Shown one piece after another: positions 44,300 to 53,545 of a DNA stretch of 64,000 bases. Position numbers and translations under genes: made by a program. The DNA lies in contig NZ_JALPNU010000004.1 in assembly GCF_030851345.1 (NCBI RefSeq), positions 124,001-188,000 of the forward strand, in the 5' to 3' direction. Numbering within the stretch: the first letter of the stretch is position 1; every line of letters starts with the position of its first letter. This stretch comes from Marinifilum sp. D714. Lineage in GTDB: Bacteria > Bacteroidota > Bacteroidia > Bacteroidales > Marinifilaceae. Below the pieces are notes generated by a model. It did no database searches, had not been told where the DNA came from, and worked only from the letters and a program-made list of their open reading frames with translations.

Positions 44300-46456
44300 A
44301 TGGAAAAACAAGACGTATCAGTTCAAGTAGCCGAAGATCTGGGCATAGATAAAGAATCATACGATAAGATCGTAGAAAGTTTAGGTCGAAATCCAAATTT
44401 ATTAGAGTTGCAGATTTATTCTGTTATGTGGTCAGAGAACTTATCTTACAAAAGTTCTGTTTCATGGATATCCTCGCTGCCTAACAAAGGCGAATATATT
44501 ATTTCAGGAGCAAGAGATTCGAATGCGGGAGTTGTTGATTTAGGGAATGGAGAATATTGTGTATTCAAGATGGGAACACACAATCATCCTTCAGGTATTG
44601 ATCCATATCAAGGAGCTGCTACATGTGTTGGTGATGTGTGTAGAGATATTGTGTCCCTAGGTGCAAAGCCGCAAATTATTCTCAATTCATTACGATTTGG
44701 CGATTCTACTCTCGATAGGACAAAATGGTTGATGGATGAAATTATTAAAGGAATAAATGATTATGCAAATGTTTTATACATAGAAGATATTGGAAGCGAA
44801 ATTTTTTACAATTCATCATACGATACAAATCCCATTGTAAATATAATGGTAGCCGGACTTGTTTCAAAAGATAAACTTCTTTTCAATAGAACACTAGAAG
44901 CAGGTCAAAAGTTGTTCATTGTTGGAAACCCAACAGGTTCGGAAGGTGTGTTTGGACAAAATGAGAGTTTTACAATCCCAAAAGGAAATCCAGATCTTGG
45001 CAATTCGTTGACCGAAGCGATTTTAAAACTTAATGAACAGGATGCTCTGGTAAGAGTGGAAAATATGGATATGGCGGGTATCATTAATTCATGCTCGGTT
45101 GTAAGTGCCCATGCTAAGACAGGAATTGATCTTGATTTGAATAAGATACCTCTAAGTCATAATGGAATTAACGTTGAGGAAGTACTTCTCTCGAGAACGC
45201 AAGAGCGATTTATGCTGGTTGCAGATAAGAAGAATACAGACTTAATAAAGAAAACATTCGAGGAGCATAAACTTATTTGCGAGGAGGTTGGAGTATTAAC
45301 CAATAATAAGACTATAAGATTTTTTGAGAGCTCAAAAATAGTAGCCGAAGTAATTGCAAAGGATTTGGTAATGGGATTTGGAGCTCCACAAACTGACCGT
45401 AAGTTTCACGATTTGGTTCAAGTAGATGCTATAGATTATCTTGAAACAATTCCAGAACCTGATAATTATTGGAAAGTAATTAACAAAATGGTGAATAATC
45501 CTAATCTTGTAATTAAGGAACACCTTCAAAGAAATATAGAAGACAGAGACAACTCACCTTCTGACGCTCAAATCACATTTTTGGGAGAGGATAAGAAAGC
45601 AGTATGTTTTACTGTATCTGGCAATTCGGTTTATTCTTTTAATAATGCATATATAGGAGCACAAATTAATATAGCACGTGCTGCCAGGCGAATAGTATGT
45701 TCGGGAGGAAAGCCATTAGCAATAAATGATTGTTTGAATTTTGGTAGTCCACTTGAGGAGAATATTTATTCTCAATTTGTGGCCACAATAAAAGGAATTG
45801 CAAAGGCAAGTTCTTTTTTTGAAACTCCTGTAGCTGGTGGAAATGTTAGTTTTTATAATGAAAGTTCTGTTTTAGGAAAGCGAAAAGCAATAAATCCAAC
45901 ACCTGTTATTGCCATGATGGGAGCTTTGCCAAATAAGGAGAATCATATGTCTTACATTTTCAGGAACAAAGGTGAAATGATTTTCTTAATCGGTAAATCC
46001 AGGAATGACATATCGGGTTCAGAGTACTTGTGTTCATACCATCAAAAGTGTCAGGTGGGAATTCCGCATTTTAATATTGAGGATGAAAAAGCAATTAATA
46101 ATACGGTAGCCAAATTAATACAAGCTAAGTTGATTTGTTCTGCTCACAGCGTTGAGCGCGGTGGTTTATTTTTCAACCTAATTGAATCATCAATGCCGCT
46201 TGGTTTAGGTTTTGATATTACCTCGCCTGCCGAGGTTCGCATGGATGCCTTCTTATTCGGCGAAGCTCAGGGTAGAGTTGTAGTTTCAGTATCAATGGAA
46301 AATGAAAATGAGTTTGTTGACATGATGATGGAAAGTGGTTTGCCATTTTCTACTTTAGGACACATCACAAAAGGGGAATTAAGAATCGATGACATTTCCT
46401 ATGGCTATATCGATGAATACAAGAAAATTTACATGAAAAATAATATTATCGGATAG
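44300..46456 (+). CDS. purL: Phosphoribosylformylglycinamidine synthase, PurL subunit (short form)
   Basis: 718 residues. Two AIRS-like ATP/substrate domains in tandem: the first with MWSENLSYKSS, FKMGTHNHPSGIDPYQGAATCVGD (the ATP/Mg site) and NSLRFGD; the second with GGKPLAINDCLNFGSPLEE. It ends before any glutaminase domain, so it is the small PurL that needs PurQ and PurS. Neither lies in this window, and many Bacteroidota carry a fused PurL of over 1,200 residues. It catalyses the fourth step of purine synthesis. Confidence 0.88.
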   Translation: MEKQDVSVQVAEDLGIDKESYDKIVESLGRNPNLLELQIYSVMWSENLSYKSSVSWISSLPNKGEYIISGARDSNAGVVDLGNGEYCVFKMGTHNHPSGIDPYQGAATCVGDVCRDIVSLGAKPQIILNSLRFGDSTLDRTKWLMDEIIKGINDYANVLYIEDIGSEIFYNSSYDTNPIVNIMVAGLVSKDKLLFNRTLEAGQKLFIVGNPTGSEGVFGQNESFTIPKGNPDLGNSLTEAILKLNEQDALVRVENMDMAGIINSCSVVSAHAKTGIDLDLNKIPLSHNGINVEEVLLSRTQERFMLVADKKNTDLIKKTFEEHKLICEEVGVLTNNKTIRFFESSKIVAEVIAKDLVMGFGAPQTDRKFHDLVQVDAIDYLETIPEPDNYWKVINKMVNNPNLVIKEHLQRNIEDRDNSPSDAQITFLGEDKKAVCFTVSGNSVYSFNNAYIGAQINIARAARRIVCSGGKPLAINDCLNFGSPLEENIYSQFVATIKGIAKASSFFETPVAGGNVSFYNESSVLGKRKAINPTPVIAMMGALPNKENHMSYIFRNKGEMIFLIGKSRNDISGSEYLCSYHQKCQVGIPHFNIEDEKAINNTVAKLIQAKLICSAHSVERGGLFFNLIESSMPLGLGFDITSPAEVRMDAFLFGEAQGRVVVSVSMENENEFVDMMMESGLPFSTLGHITKGELRIDDISYGYIDEYKKIYMKNNIIG

Positions 46457-46486
46457 ATATTTGCTGAAAATATTGAGATTACAGAT

Positions 46487-46519
46487 AACAAAGAATCAGA
46501 TAATGGTTCTTTGTTTTTC
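46487..46519 (+). terminator. Terminator of purL
   Basis: AACAAAGAA / TTCTTTGTT stem and T-rich tail. Confidence 0.7.
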
Positions 46520-46525
46520 ATTCAC

Positions 46526-46560
46526 TATATTTGTGCGATCGTAAATTATTAACGATCGCA
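46526..46560 (+). promoter_or_regulatory. -7 box and inverted repeat before ubiE
   Basis: TATATTTG (46526-46533) is directly followed by a perfect 9-bp inverted repeat TGCGATCGT-N9-ACGATCGCA (46534-46560) and TTGTTTTTG. The repeat sits at the predicted start site, so it could be an operator or an early attenuator. Confidence 0.5.
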
Positions 46561-46610
46561 TTGTTTTTGAAATCTAAAAGATATCTCTACTAGATTTCCT
46601 CACTATTAAT

Positions 46611-47354
46611 TTGAAAAGAAAGTTCGTGGTAAATCCATACAAAGATTTAGATAAAGGGAAGAAGGCGCAAGTTGCGCTGATGTTCAATAATATTGCAAAG
46701 AAATATGATTTTTTAAATCATGTTTTGTCGATGGGAATTGATAAGTTGTGGAGAAAGAAGGCGGTAAAATTATTGAAACCTTTGCAGCCGAAAATGGTTT
46801 TGGATATAGCTACAGGAACTGGCGACTTTGCTTTGGCTAACCTAAAGTTGAATCCCGAGAAGGTTGTAGGAATTGATATTTCAACCGAGATGTTGGCTGT
46901 AGGGAGAGAAAAAATTGCAAAGAAAAACTTATCGCATAAAATTGAATTGTTGGAAGGAGATTCTGAAAATATTCAATTCGAGGATAATACTTTTGATGCA
47001 ATTACGGTGGCCTTTGGAGTTAGAAATTTTGAAAACCTTGAAAAAGGATTGTCGGAAATGAACCGTGTGGTTCGACCTGGAGGTAAAGTGGTGGTTCTCG
47101 AATTTTCAAAGCCCAGAAGATTTCCAATAAAACAGATTTATAATTTTTACTTTTTTAGGATTCTTCCTTTCTGGGGAAAAATGGTGTCAAAGGATGCTTC
47201 GGCATATACCTATTTGCCAGAATCTGTTGATGCTTTTCCAGATGGTGATGATTTCCTGAAAATTTATGAAACTTGTGGTTTTACCGATACAAAACAGATA
47301 AAATTAAGTTTTGGGATAGCTTCCATTTACATTGGAACTAAACCCATACAATAA
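46611..47354 (+). CDS. ubiE: Demethylmenaquinone methyltransferase
   Basis: 247 residues starting with TTG; the only in-frame ATG nearby lies inside the conserved N-terminal block. [19 protein letters not shown] is the signature start of UbiE/Men[12 protein letters not shown] the SAM loop, and [13 protein letters not shown] and the C-terminal FGIASIYIG complete the family. It makes menaquinone from demethylmenaquinone, the quinone expected in Bacteroidota. porT follows 42 bases later. Confidence 0.94.
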   Translation: MKRKFVVNPYKDLDKGKKAQVALMFNNIAKKYDFLNHVLSMGIDKLWRKKAVKLLKPLQPKMVLDIATGTGDFALANLKLNPEKVVGIDISTEMLAVGREKIAKKNLSHKIELLEGDSENIQFEDNTFDAITVAFGVRNFENLEKGLSEMNRVVRPGGKVVVLEFSKPRRFPIKQIYNFYFFRILPFWGKMVSKDASAYTYLPESVDAFPDGDDFLKIYETCGFTDTKQIKLSFGIASIYIGTKPIQ

Positions 47355-47396
47355 TTTTATATTTTAGGGGTTATTACTAAAAATAAACGATCCAGA

Positions 47397-48101
47397 TTGA
47401 AACGATTACTCTTAATACTGCTCTGTCTTTCCCTTTTTTCTTCTGCTTTTTCGCAAAGCAGATATAAGCCTGAAAGCATACTGAATTATCAGAAAGTTGA
47501 CCAAAAATGGTTGCACTTTGGTTTTACCTTGGCTGTAAATAATATGGACTTTGCCTTATACAATTCAGGGGTAAATGATGCCAGAGCTGAGCAAGTTGTT
47601 TTTTCCCCTGGCTTTTCGGTAGGAATTGTTTCTGATTTGCGTTTGCATGAAAATTGGTCATTAAGATTTTTGCCGGGGCTGGAGTTTGGAGAACGAACCA
47701 TAAAGTATTCCAACTTGCCACAAGAAGATGTGACGGTTGAATCGGTTTTGGTGAACCTTCCTTTAATGCTTAAATATCGTGCAAAGCGATTGAATAACTA
47801 TCGACCATATTTAATTGGTGGAGCCAGTTACAAGATTGATGTGCAATCGCAAGATGCTCTCGATCCTGAAAATAACATGTTGATTCGTTTAAATTCAACG
47901 GATGTGTATTTGGAGTTGGGTGCTGGTATCGATTTTTATTTGCCATACTTTAAGTTGGCTACAGAATTGAAATTTGCAATAGGTTTGCGTGATATCATTA
48001 ATCATAGCTATGATATCGAGAACCCAGGTTATGAGGCATACACAGATGCCATTCGTGGTATGAACTCTAAAATAGTTACATTATCCTTTCATTTCGAGTA
48101 A
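47397..48101 (+). CDS. porT: PorT-family outer-membrane protein (type IX secretion / gliding)
   Basis: 234 residues starting with TTG. Signal peptide (KRLLLILLCLSLFSSAFSQ), then an eight-stranded barrel with alternating residues and a C-terminal strand closing on Phe-Glu (IVTLSFHFE). Length fits PorT/SprT, a core part of the type IX secretion system in Bacteroidota. The same gene order, ubiE then porT, is common in the phylum. Sequence alone could also fit another small PorT-like barrel. Confidence 0.7.
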   Translation: MKRLLLILLCLSLFSSAFSQSRYKPESILNYQKVDQKWLHFGFTLAVNNMDFALYNSGVNDARAEQVVFSPGFSVGIVSDLRLHENWSLRFLPGLEFGERTIKYSNLPQEDVTVESVLVNLPLMLKYRAKRLNNYRPYLIGGASYKIDVQSQDALDPENNMLIRLNSTDVYLELGAGIDFYLPYFKLATELKFAIGLRDIINHSYDIENPGYEAYTDAIRGMNSKIVTLSFHFE

Positions 48102-48149
48102 TTTTCTACTCTTGCACTTTTTTACCATTTCACCTTATTACTTTTTTAC

Positions 48150-49715
48150 ATGATTACTGAAATTGATATTGTTCTGAATCCCAAACAAGCTTCTGATGAA
48201 TCTTTTTATAAGCCTATTCTGGCTCAAAAATTAAAGATTAAAATTGGTAGAATTAATGGAATTCAAATTCTAAGAAAATCCATAGATGCTCGAAGAAGAG
48301 ATATCAAGATAAACATGAAATTTCGTGTCGCAGTGGATGAAAAGCTTCCTGTGGCGAAAGAATTGATATTCGATTATCCGAATGTAAAGGATAAGAAAAA
48401 GGTAATTGTTGTGGGAGCAGGTCCTGCGGGTTTATTTGCGGCTTTGCGATTGGTAGAACTTGGATATTGCCCTATTGTTTTGGAGCGAGGCAAAAGTGTT
48501 GAAGATCGCAAAAAGGATTTGGGACAGTTGCATAGAACCAGAAATGTAGATCCGGACTCAAACTACTCGTTTGGAGAGGGTGGTGCCGGCACGTTTTCGG
48601 ATGGCAAGTTGTATACCCGATCTAAGAAGCGTGGTAATCTAAAGAAAATTTTAAATGTGCTTCATTTTCATGGAGCTCAGGATGAGATTTTGTACGAGGC
48701 GCATCCTCATATTGGAACCGATGTGTTGCCTAAGGTAATTGTAAATATCCGTAAGAGTATTATTGCAGTGGGTGGAGAAGTTCACTTTTCATGTAAAGTG
48801 ATCGATTACTTGCTGGATGCCAATAAAATTACAGGCGTGTCAACTCAGGATGGGAAAACTTTTAAGGGAGAAGCCGTGATTTTGGCAACAGGTCATTCGG
48901 CTCGCGATGTATATCGAAAATTAAATGAATCTGATATCGATATTGAAGCAAAATCTTTTGCAATGGGCGTTCGTATCGAGCATCCACAGGAATTAATCGA
49001 TCAAATTCAATATCACAATCCAAACGGAAGAGGGAAGTATTTGCCAGCGGCCAGTTACAGTTTTGTGCAACAGGTTGAAGGGCGTGGTGTGTATTCTTTC
49101 TGTATGTGTCCGGGGGGAGTAATTGTTCCGGCGGCAACAGGCGAAAATCAGCAAGTGGTAAACGGAATGTCATCCTCAGGAAGAAATACTGCCTTTGCCA
49201 ATTCGGGAATGGCCGTCGAAATTCGTACAGAAGATTTAGCGGAATATGAGCAATTTGGTCCCTTGGCGGGATTGCATTTTCAGGAAGATTTGGAGGCACA
49301 ATCATTTGTAGAAGGAGGAGAGAACCTAACGGCTCCTGCCCAGCGTATGAAAGATTTTGTAGAAGGAAGAAAAAGCGAAAACCTGCCAAAAACATCCTAT
49401 CATCCGGGTGTGGTATCTTCCGAAATGCACAAGTGGTTGCCCGAACACATCTCTTACCGATTGCAAGAAGGATTTAAGGCATTTGGTAGAAAATCGAGAG
49501 GCTTTCTCACCAATAAAGCGGTAATTTTAGGAGTAGAATCACGAACGTCTTCGCCAGTAAGAATTCCAAGAGACCGTGAAACTTTCCAACATACCAAAAT
49601 AGAAGGACTTTTCCCTTGCGGGGAAGGAGCTGGTTATGCGGGAGGCATTGTATCGGCTGCCATGGATGGCGAACAATGTGCCGATGCGTTTGATAGATAT
49701 TATGCCAAGGAATAA
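48150..49715 (+). CDS. NAD(P)/FAD-dependent dehydrogenase-like protein
   Basis: 521 residues. A small N-terminal alpha/beta domain (1-85, with ILRKSIDARRRDIKINMKFR) precedes VIVVGAGPAGLFAALRL (near 89), the FAD-binding fold. FGEGGAGTFSDGKLYTR near 150 and a C-terminal FPCGEGAGYAGGIVSAAMDG close the FAD site. This is the conserved FAD-dependent protein family widespread in bacteria (often called BCAM0316- or YhiN-unrelated HI0933-like), with no proven reaction. The minisatellite begins at its stop codon. Confidence 0.82.
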   Translation: MITEIDIVLNPKQASDESFYKPILAQKLKIKIGRINGIQILRKSIDARRRDIKINMKFRVAVDEKLPVAKELIFDYPNVKDKKKVIVVGAGPAGLFAALRLVELGYCPIVLERGKSVEDRKKDLGQLHRTRNVDPDSNYSFGEGGAGTFSDGKLYTRSKKRGNLKKILNVLHFHGAQDEILYEAHPHIGTDVLPKVIVNIRKSIIAVGGEVHFSCKVIDYLLDANKITGVSTQDGKTFKGEAVILATGHSARDVYRKLNESDIDIEAKSFAMGVRIEHPQELIDQIQYHNPNGRGKYLPAASYSFVQQVEGRGVYSFCMCPGGVIVPAATGENQQVVNGMSSSGRNTAFANSGMAVEIRTEDLAEYEQFGPLAGLHFQEDLEAQSFVEGGENLTAPAQRMKDFVEGRKSENLPKTSYHPGVVSSEMHKWLPEHISYRLQEGFKAFGRKSRGFLTNKAVILGVESRTSSPVRIPRDRETFQHTKIEGLFPCGEGAGYAGGIVSAAMDGEQCADAFDRYYAKE

Positions 49716-50017
49716 TTGACTTTTGCACTTGGATTTTGCCAACTCCAGCCATCGAGAGCATTTTTGCCAATGGATTTTGTCAACTCCAGCCATCGAGAGC
49801 TTATTGCCAACGGAAATTTCTGCTTTTTACTCGTCGAGAGCATTTTGTCAGTGAAAAATTGAGTATCCCGTTCGTCGAGAGCATTTTTGCCAATGGATTT
49901 TGCCAACTCCAGCCATCGAGAGCGTTTTGACATGTGAATTTTGAGAATTTTTCCTGTTGAGAGCATTTTGTCAAGATAATTTTGCTCTTTCGATTCACGA
50001 AGGACACTTTGCCAACG
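49716..50017. repeat. 41-bp tandem repeat (minisatellite), about seven units
   Basis: The core CGAGAGCATTTTGCCA recurs with GAGAGC at 49754, 49795, 49836, 49877, 49918 and 49959, exactly 41 bases apart, and a decayed seventh (AAGGAC near 50000) follows in phase. Units 1, 2 and 5 share a CAACTCCAGCCATCGAGAGC stretch; the others diverge. A 41-base period is not a multiple of three, so no coding sense is kept. It fills the whole gap between the FAD protein and the convergent methyltransferase gene. Confidence 0.9.
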
Positions 50018-50046
50018 TTTTTGTTCTCAAAATGAGAAAAGAAACA

Positions 50047-50817
50047 TTAAAATTCCACTCTCCTAAACTCTGAACAAATAATAGCGGTTGCAACCGATAC
50101 ATTCAACGATTCTGATGTTTCCTGATCGGCTGGGAAGTTTGGAATAAACAGCTTATCGCTCACCAATTGTCCAATTTCTTCTGATATTCCCTGACCTTCG
50201 TTGCCCATTACAATAAAACCTTTGCTTTGTAATTCGCACTTGTATATTGTTTCACCTTCCAAAAAAGTTCCATATACAGGGAAGTCCTTTGTGTGGTATT
50301 TGGAAATCAAATCAACTAAAGAAGTGTAGGTAACTTTAACTCTGGCAATAGCTCCCATACTTGCCTGTATCACCTTAGGGTTGTATACATCTACAGTGTT
50401 TTGTGAGCAAAAGATATTCTTAATGCCAAACCAATCAGCAATGCGCATAATGGTACCTAGATTACCTGGGTCCTGAACATCATCAAGTAATATCGATAAG
50501 GAGTTTTTTATGGTGTTTTCATCAATATCCCAAGCTGGAATCCTGAAAACGGCAAGCACAGGAGAAGGTGTTTTTAAACTGCTCACCTTTTTCATCAGTT
50601 TTTCATCAGTTTCAATACGATTTTCAATCTGATTGAGATGTTCTGTAGTTATTGCATTCTTCCAATCAGAAGTATGCACCAAGTAAGCAACTTTTATGTT
50701 GGTTTGTAGTAGGTCCATTACCAACTTATTGCCTTCAGCAACAAAAAGTTGATGAGAATCTCTATATTTTTTCTTTTGTAGGCTGGATATGAGTTTGATT
50801 TGATTTTTTGAGAGCAC
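50047..50817 (-). CDS. SpoU/TrmH-family RNA methyltransferase
   Basis: 256 residues. An N-terminal substrate-binding part (1-100) with KKKYRDSHQLFVAEG, then the knotted SpoU domain: VQDPGNLGTIMRIADWFG (motif 1), VMGNEGQGISEEI (motif 2) and LNVSVATAIICSEF (motif 3). It methylates 2'-OH of tRNA or rRNA; the target cannot be told from sequence. Divergent from tamL, a neighbourhood often seen in Bacteroidota. Confidence 0.92.
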   Translation of the reverse strand: MLSKNQIKLISSLQKKKYRDSHQLFVAEGNKLVMDLLQTNIKVAYLVHTSDWKNAITTEHLNQIENRIETDEKLMKKVSSLKTPSPVLAVFRIPAWDIDENTIKNSLSILLDDVQDPGNLGTIMRIADWFGIKNIFCSQNTVDVYNPKVIQASMGAIARVKVTYTSLVDLISKYHTKDFPVYGTFLEGETIYKCELQSKGFIVMGNEGQGISEEIGQLVSDKLFIPNFPADQETSESLNVSVATAIICSEFRRVEF

Positions 50818-50929
50818 TGCTAAAAGCTTAATAGTTAGTAAATCAGACTGTTTGTGTTGGTTTTTTCAGAGAATAAAATCAATGCACATAAATGTTTCAT
50901 ATGCATTACAAATTTTTAATTGATATAAG

Positions 50930-50937
50930 TATCTTTG
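50930..50937 (+). promoter_or_regulatory. -7 element for tamL
   Basis: TATCTTTG, a perfect TAnnTTTG, 35 bases before the TTG start. No clear -33. Confidence 0.45.
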
Positions 50938-50972
50938 TTGTAATTAAAAACCGATAAATATTCAATTCATTC

Positions 50973-53363
50973 TTGAAAGCTATTCTAAAATACAAAAGTA
51001 GTTATTATTTCCCGATTTTACTTTTCTTTCTGAGTTTCTTGCTTGGTATGAGTTCTTGTTCAACTACCAAGTATGTTGGAGATGATGAATACCTTTTAAA
51101 TAAAGTTATTGTTAAAACCGATGACAGGTCTGTACCTACAGGTGATCTTAAAAAGAATATCAAACAAAAGTCCAATCTAAAGATTCTAGGTACTTGGCGT
51201 TTTCATTTAGGACTTTATAATCTGTCTGGTAAAGATAAATCGAAAGGTTTTAACAAATGGCTAAGACGAATTGGAGAAGAGCCTGTGATTTATGAGGACT
51301 TTCAGACGAAAAGATCTGTAGCTCAGTTGCAGTTATTCATGAAGAAAAAAGGTTATTACAATGCAGTGATAAAAGATTCTGTTGCTTTTAAAAAGAAAAA
51401 AGCAAAGGTATATTACACCATAACTGCGAATGAACCTTATCGATATCGAAAGCTTTATCACCAACTTGATGAGTTGCCTTATAATTTTTTATCTCCATCG
51501 CAAAAAAATAGTGAGATGCCTGATTCTACTTTGATTCGAGCTTTTGTGAATGAGGATAAAAAAGATACGAAACTTAAGCAGGGGAAAAATGTAGACTCTG
51601 ATATACTTGGAGAAGAGAGAATGAGAATTTTTAAGATGCTTAAGAATCAGGGGTATTTTAATTTCTCAAGAGAGTACATTCATTTTATGATGGATAGTAC
51701 AAATAAAGACCATCAAATGGATGTTTTTGTTGGCTTGAAAAAGCCATTGAATGAAAAGGCAACCAAGAAGTATCGAATTAATCAAATTAAGATCCTTACT
51801 GAATATGATCCAAAACTAGTGCTGATGAATGATTCAATTTATTTATCGGAATTGGATACTTTGGTGCATAAGGATGTTGAGTTTATCTATAGAAATAAGC
51901 TCAAAATAAAGCCTGATGTGATTCTGTCCTCAATTCTTATAAAAAAGGGGAATTTGTACAACTTGAATTCTGTTTCTCAATCATATAGTAGGTTGCAGCA
52001 ATTGAATCAGTTTAAGTTTGTGAATATAAACTTTGATGAGGATACAAAAGCAAATGATGATGAATACGGCAGTTTGAATTGTGTGATTCAATTGAGCCCA
52101 CACAACTTGCAATTCTATTCATTTGAGTTGGAAGGGACCAATTCCTCTGGAAATATTGGATTTGCAGGCAATTTGAACTATCAGCATAAAAATTTGTTTG
52201 GCGGTGCCGAGGTGTTAGACGTTCAGCTTTCTACAGCTAGAGAAAATGTAAAATCAAGTGAGCAAACAAATTTTAGTTCTTCTGAGTATGGTATTGTTTC
52301 AAAATTGAGTATTCCCAAGTTTTTATTGCCATTTTTCGATGCTGAAAAATTCAGAAAATCATACAATCCAAGAACCATATTTTCACTTTCCTATAATTTT
52401 CAGAAACGTCCTGACTATACCAGAACCATAGCGGATGCAAGTTTTGGGTACTTTTGGAAATCGTCGAAGTATTTGCGACACACCTTTAACTTGGTTGAAT
52501 TGAATTTTGTGGATGTTAAAGATTTAAGCGAGGATTTTCTGAACGATATCGACAATCTGTATATTCAGAATTCTTTTACCGATCACGTTATTGCTACAAC
52601 GAGATATTCAATTACTTATAATGATCAGAATATTAATATTCCAAGAAATTATAATTATTTGAGGTTAAGTGCTGAAGTGGCAGGTAATACATTAAAAACT
52701 ATCGATAACATATTGGGAAGGTCAAAAAGAAATGATTACGACTCAGATGGAAATATCGAGGGAACTTACCATGACTTTTTAGGAATTAGATATGCACAGT
52801 ATGTAAAAGGTGATATTGAATATCGATTTAATCAATACATCAACCGAGCAAACAATATGGTATATCGTGTTTTCTTCGGGATTGGTTACCCATATGGAAA
52901 TTTAGAGGTTTTGCCATTCGAGAAAAGTTACTTCTCGGGAGGGGCAAATGGGATTAGAGCTTGGCAGGCACGATCTTTAGGTCCTGGTTCATATGTTGAC
53001 GAAGGTGCTACTTATCCAAACAATACTGCGGACCTTAAAATTGAAGCGAATCTTGAGTATCGATTTAAACTTTTTTGGGCATTGGAAGGAGCACTATTCC
53101 TTGATGCAGGAAATATATGGGCAATCTCAAAAAAGGATGATAGAAAGGGAGCCGATTTTAAAATCGACCGCTTTTATGAAGAAATTGCACTAGGCACAGG
53201 TTTTGGAACGCGTGTAGATTTAAACTTTATTCTTTTCCGCTTGGATTTAGGGTTAAAATTGAGAGACCCTTCAAGAGTGGGTAATGAGCGTTGGATTATA
53301 GCTAAACGTCCGTTTAAATTTAAGCAATTGACATTCAATATTGGTATTGGATATCCTTTTTAA
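50973..53363 (+). CDS. tamL: TamL-type lipidated Omp85 protein
   Basis: 796 residues starting with TTG. The signal ends in LLGMSSC with Cys 29, so the protein is lipid-anchored as well as a barrel, the mark of the Bacteroidota TamL variant of TamA. POTRA domains fill about 35-390 and the barrel runs from about 390 to the last strand TFNIGIGYPF. The RGF-like element is IRAWQARSLGPG near 665. Tam proteins help insert outer-membrane proteins or move lipids together with TamB; no tamB follows here, the next gene being fba. Confidence 0.82.
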   Translation: MKAILKYKSSYYFPILLFFLSFLLGMSSCSTTKYVGDDEYLLNKVIVKTDDRSVPTGDLKKNIKQKSNLKILGTWRFHLGLYNLSGKDKSKGFNKWLRRIGEEPVIYEDFQTKRSVAQLQLFMKKKGYYNAVIKDSVAFKKKKAKVYYTITANEPYRYRKLYHQLDELPYNFLSPSQKNSEMPDSTLIRAFVNEDKKDTKLKQGKNVDSDILGEERMRIFKMLKNQGYFNFSREYIHFMMDSTNKDHQMDVFVGLKKPLNEKATKKYRINQIKILTEYDPKLVLMNDSIYLSELDTLVHKDVEFIYRNKLKIKPDVILSSILIKKGNLYNLNSVSQSYSRLQQLNQFKFVNINFDEDTKANDDEYGSLNCVIQLSPHNLQFYSFELEGTNSSGNIGFAGNLNYQHKNLFGGAEVLDVQLSTARENVKSSEQTNFSSSEYGIVSKLSIPKFLLPFFDAEKFRKSYNPRTIFSLSYNFQKRPDYTRTIADASFGYFWKSSKYLRHTFNLVELNFVDVKDLSEDFLNDIDNLYIQNSFTDHVIATTRYSITYNDQNINIPRNYNYLRLSAEVAGNTLKTIDNILGRSKRNDYDSDGNIEGTYHDFLGIRYAQYVKGDIEYRFNQYINRANNMVYRVFFGIGYPYGNLEVLPFEKSYFSGGANGIRAWQARSLGPGSYVDEGATYPNNTADLKIEANLEYRFKLFWALEGALFLDAGNIWAISKKDDRKGADFKIDRFYEEIALGTGFGTRVDLNFILFRLDLGLKLRDPSRVGNERWIIAKRPFKFKQLTFNIGIGYPF

Positions 53364-53545
53364 GTTGATCTTTTACAAAAATAAAAGTGAGCTTTATTTA
53401 CATTCTTTAAAAATTTCCAATTGCATTCGTTTGCATAATTTTCTTATAGCCAAAACGGTGCAAAATAGATTATTTCTTTTTAACTTCGTGGTAAAATTCG
53501 ACTTTCCGACGATTTTATAAGAACTATCCGATAAATTATATTATT

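Noticed and set aside
48862-49395. 177-residue minus-strand frame inside the FAD protein gene
   Set aside because: Antisense to conserved FAD-binding motifs; no family resemblance.
49539-50007. Several overlapping minus- and plus-strand reading frames with repeats such as SRWLELAKS and NALDGWSWQNP
   Set aside because: They are translations of the 41-bp non-coding repeat in different frames; the period is not a multiple of three and no start, signal or context supports them.
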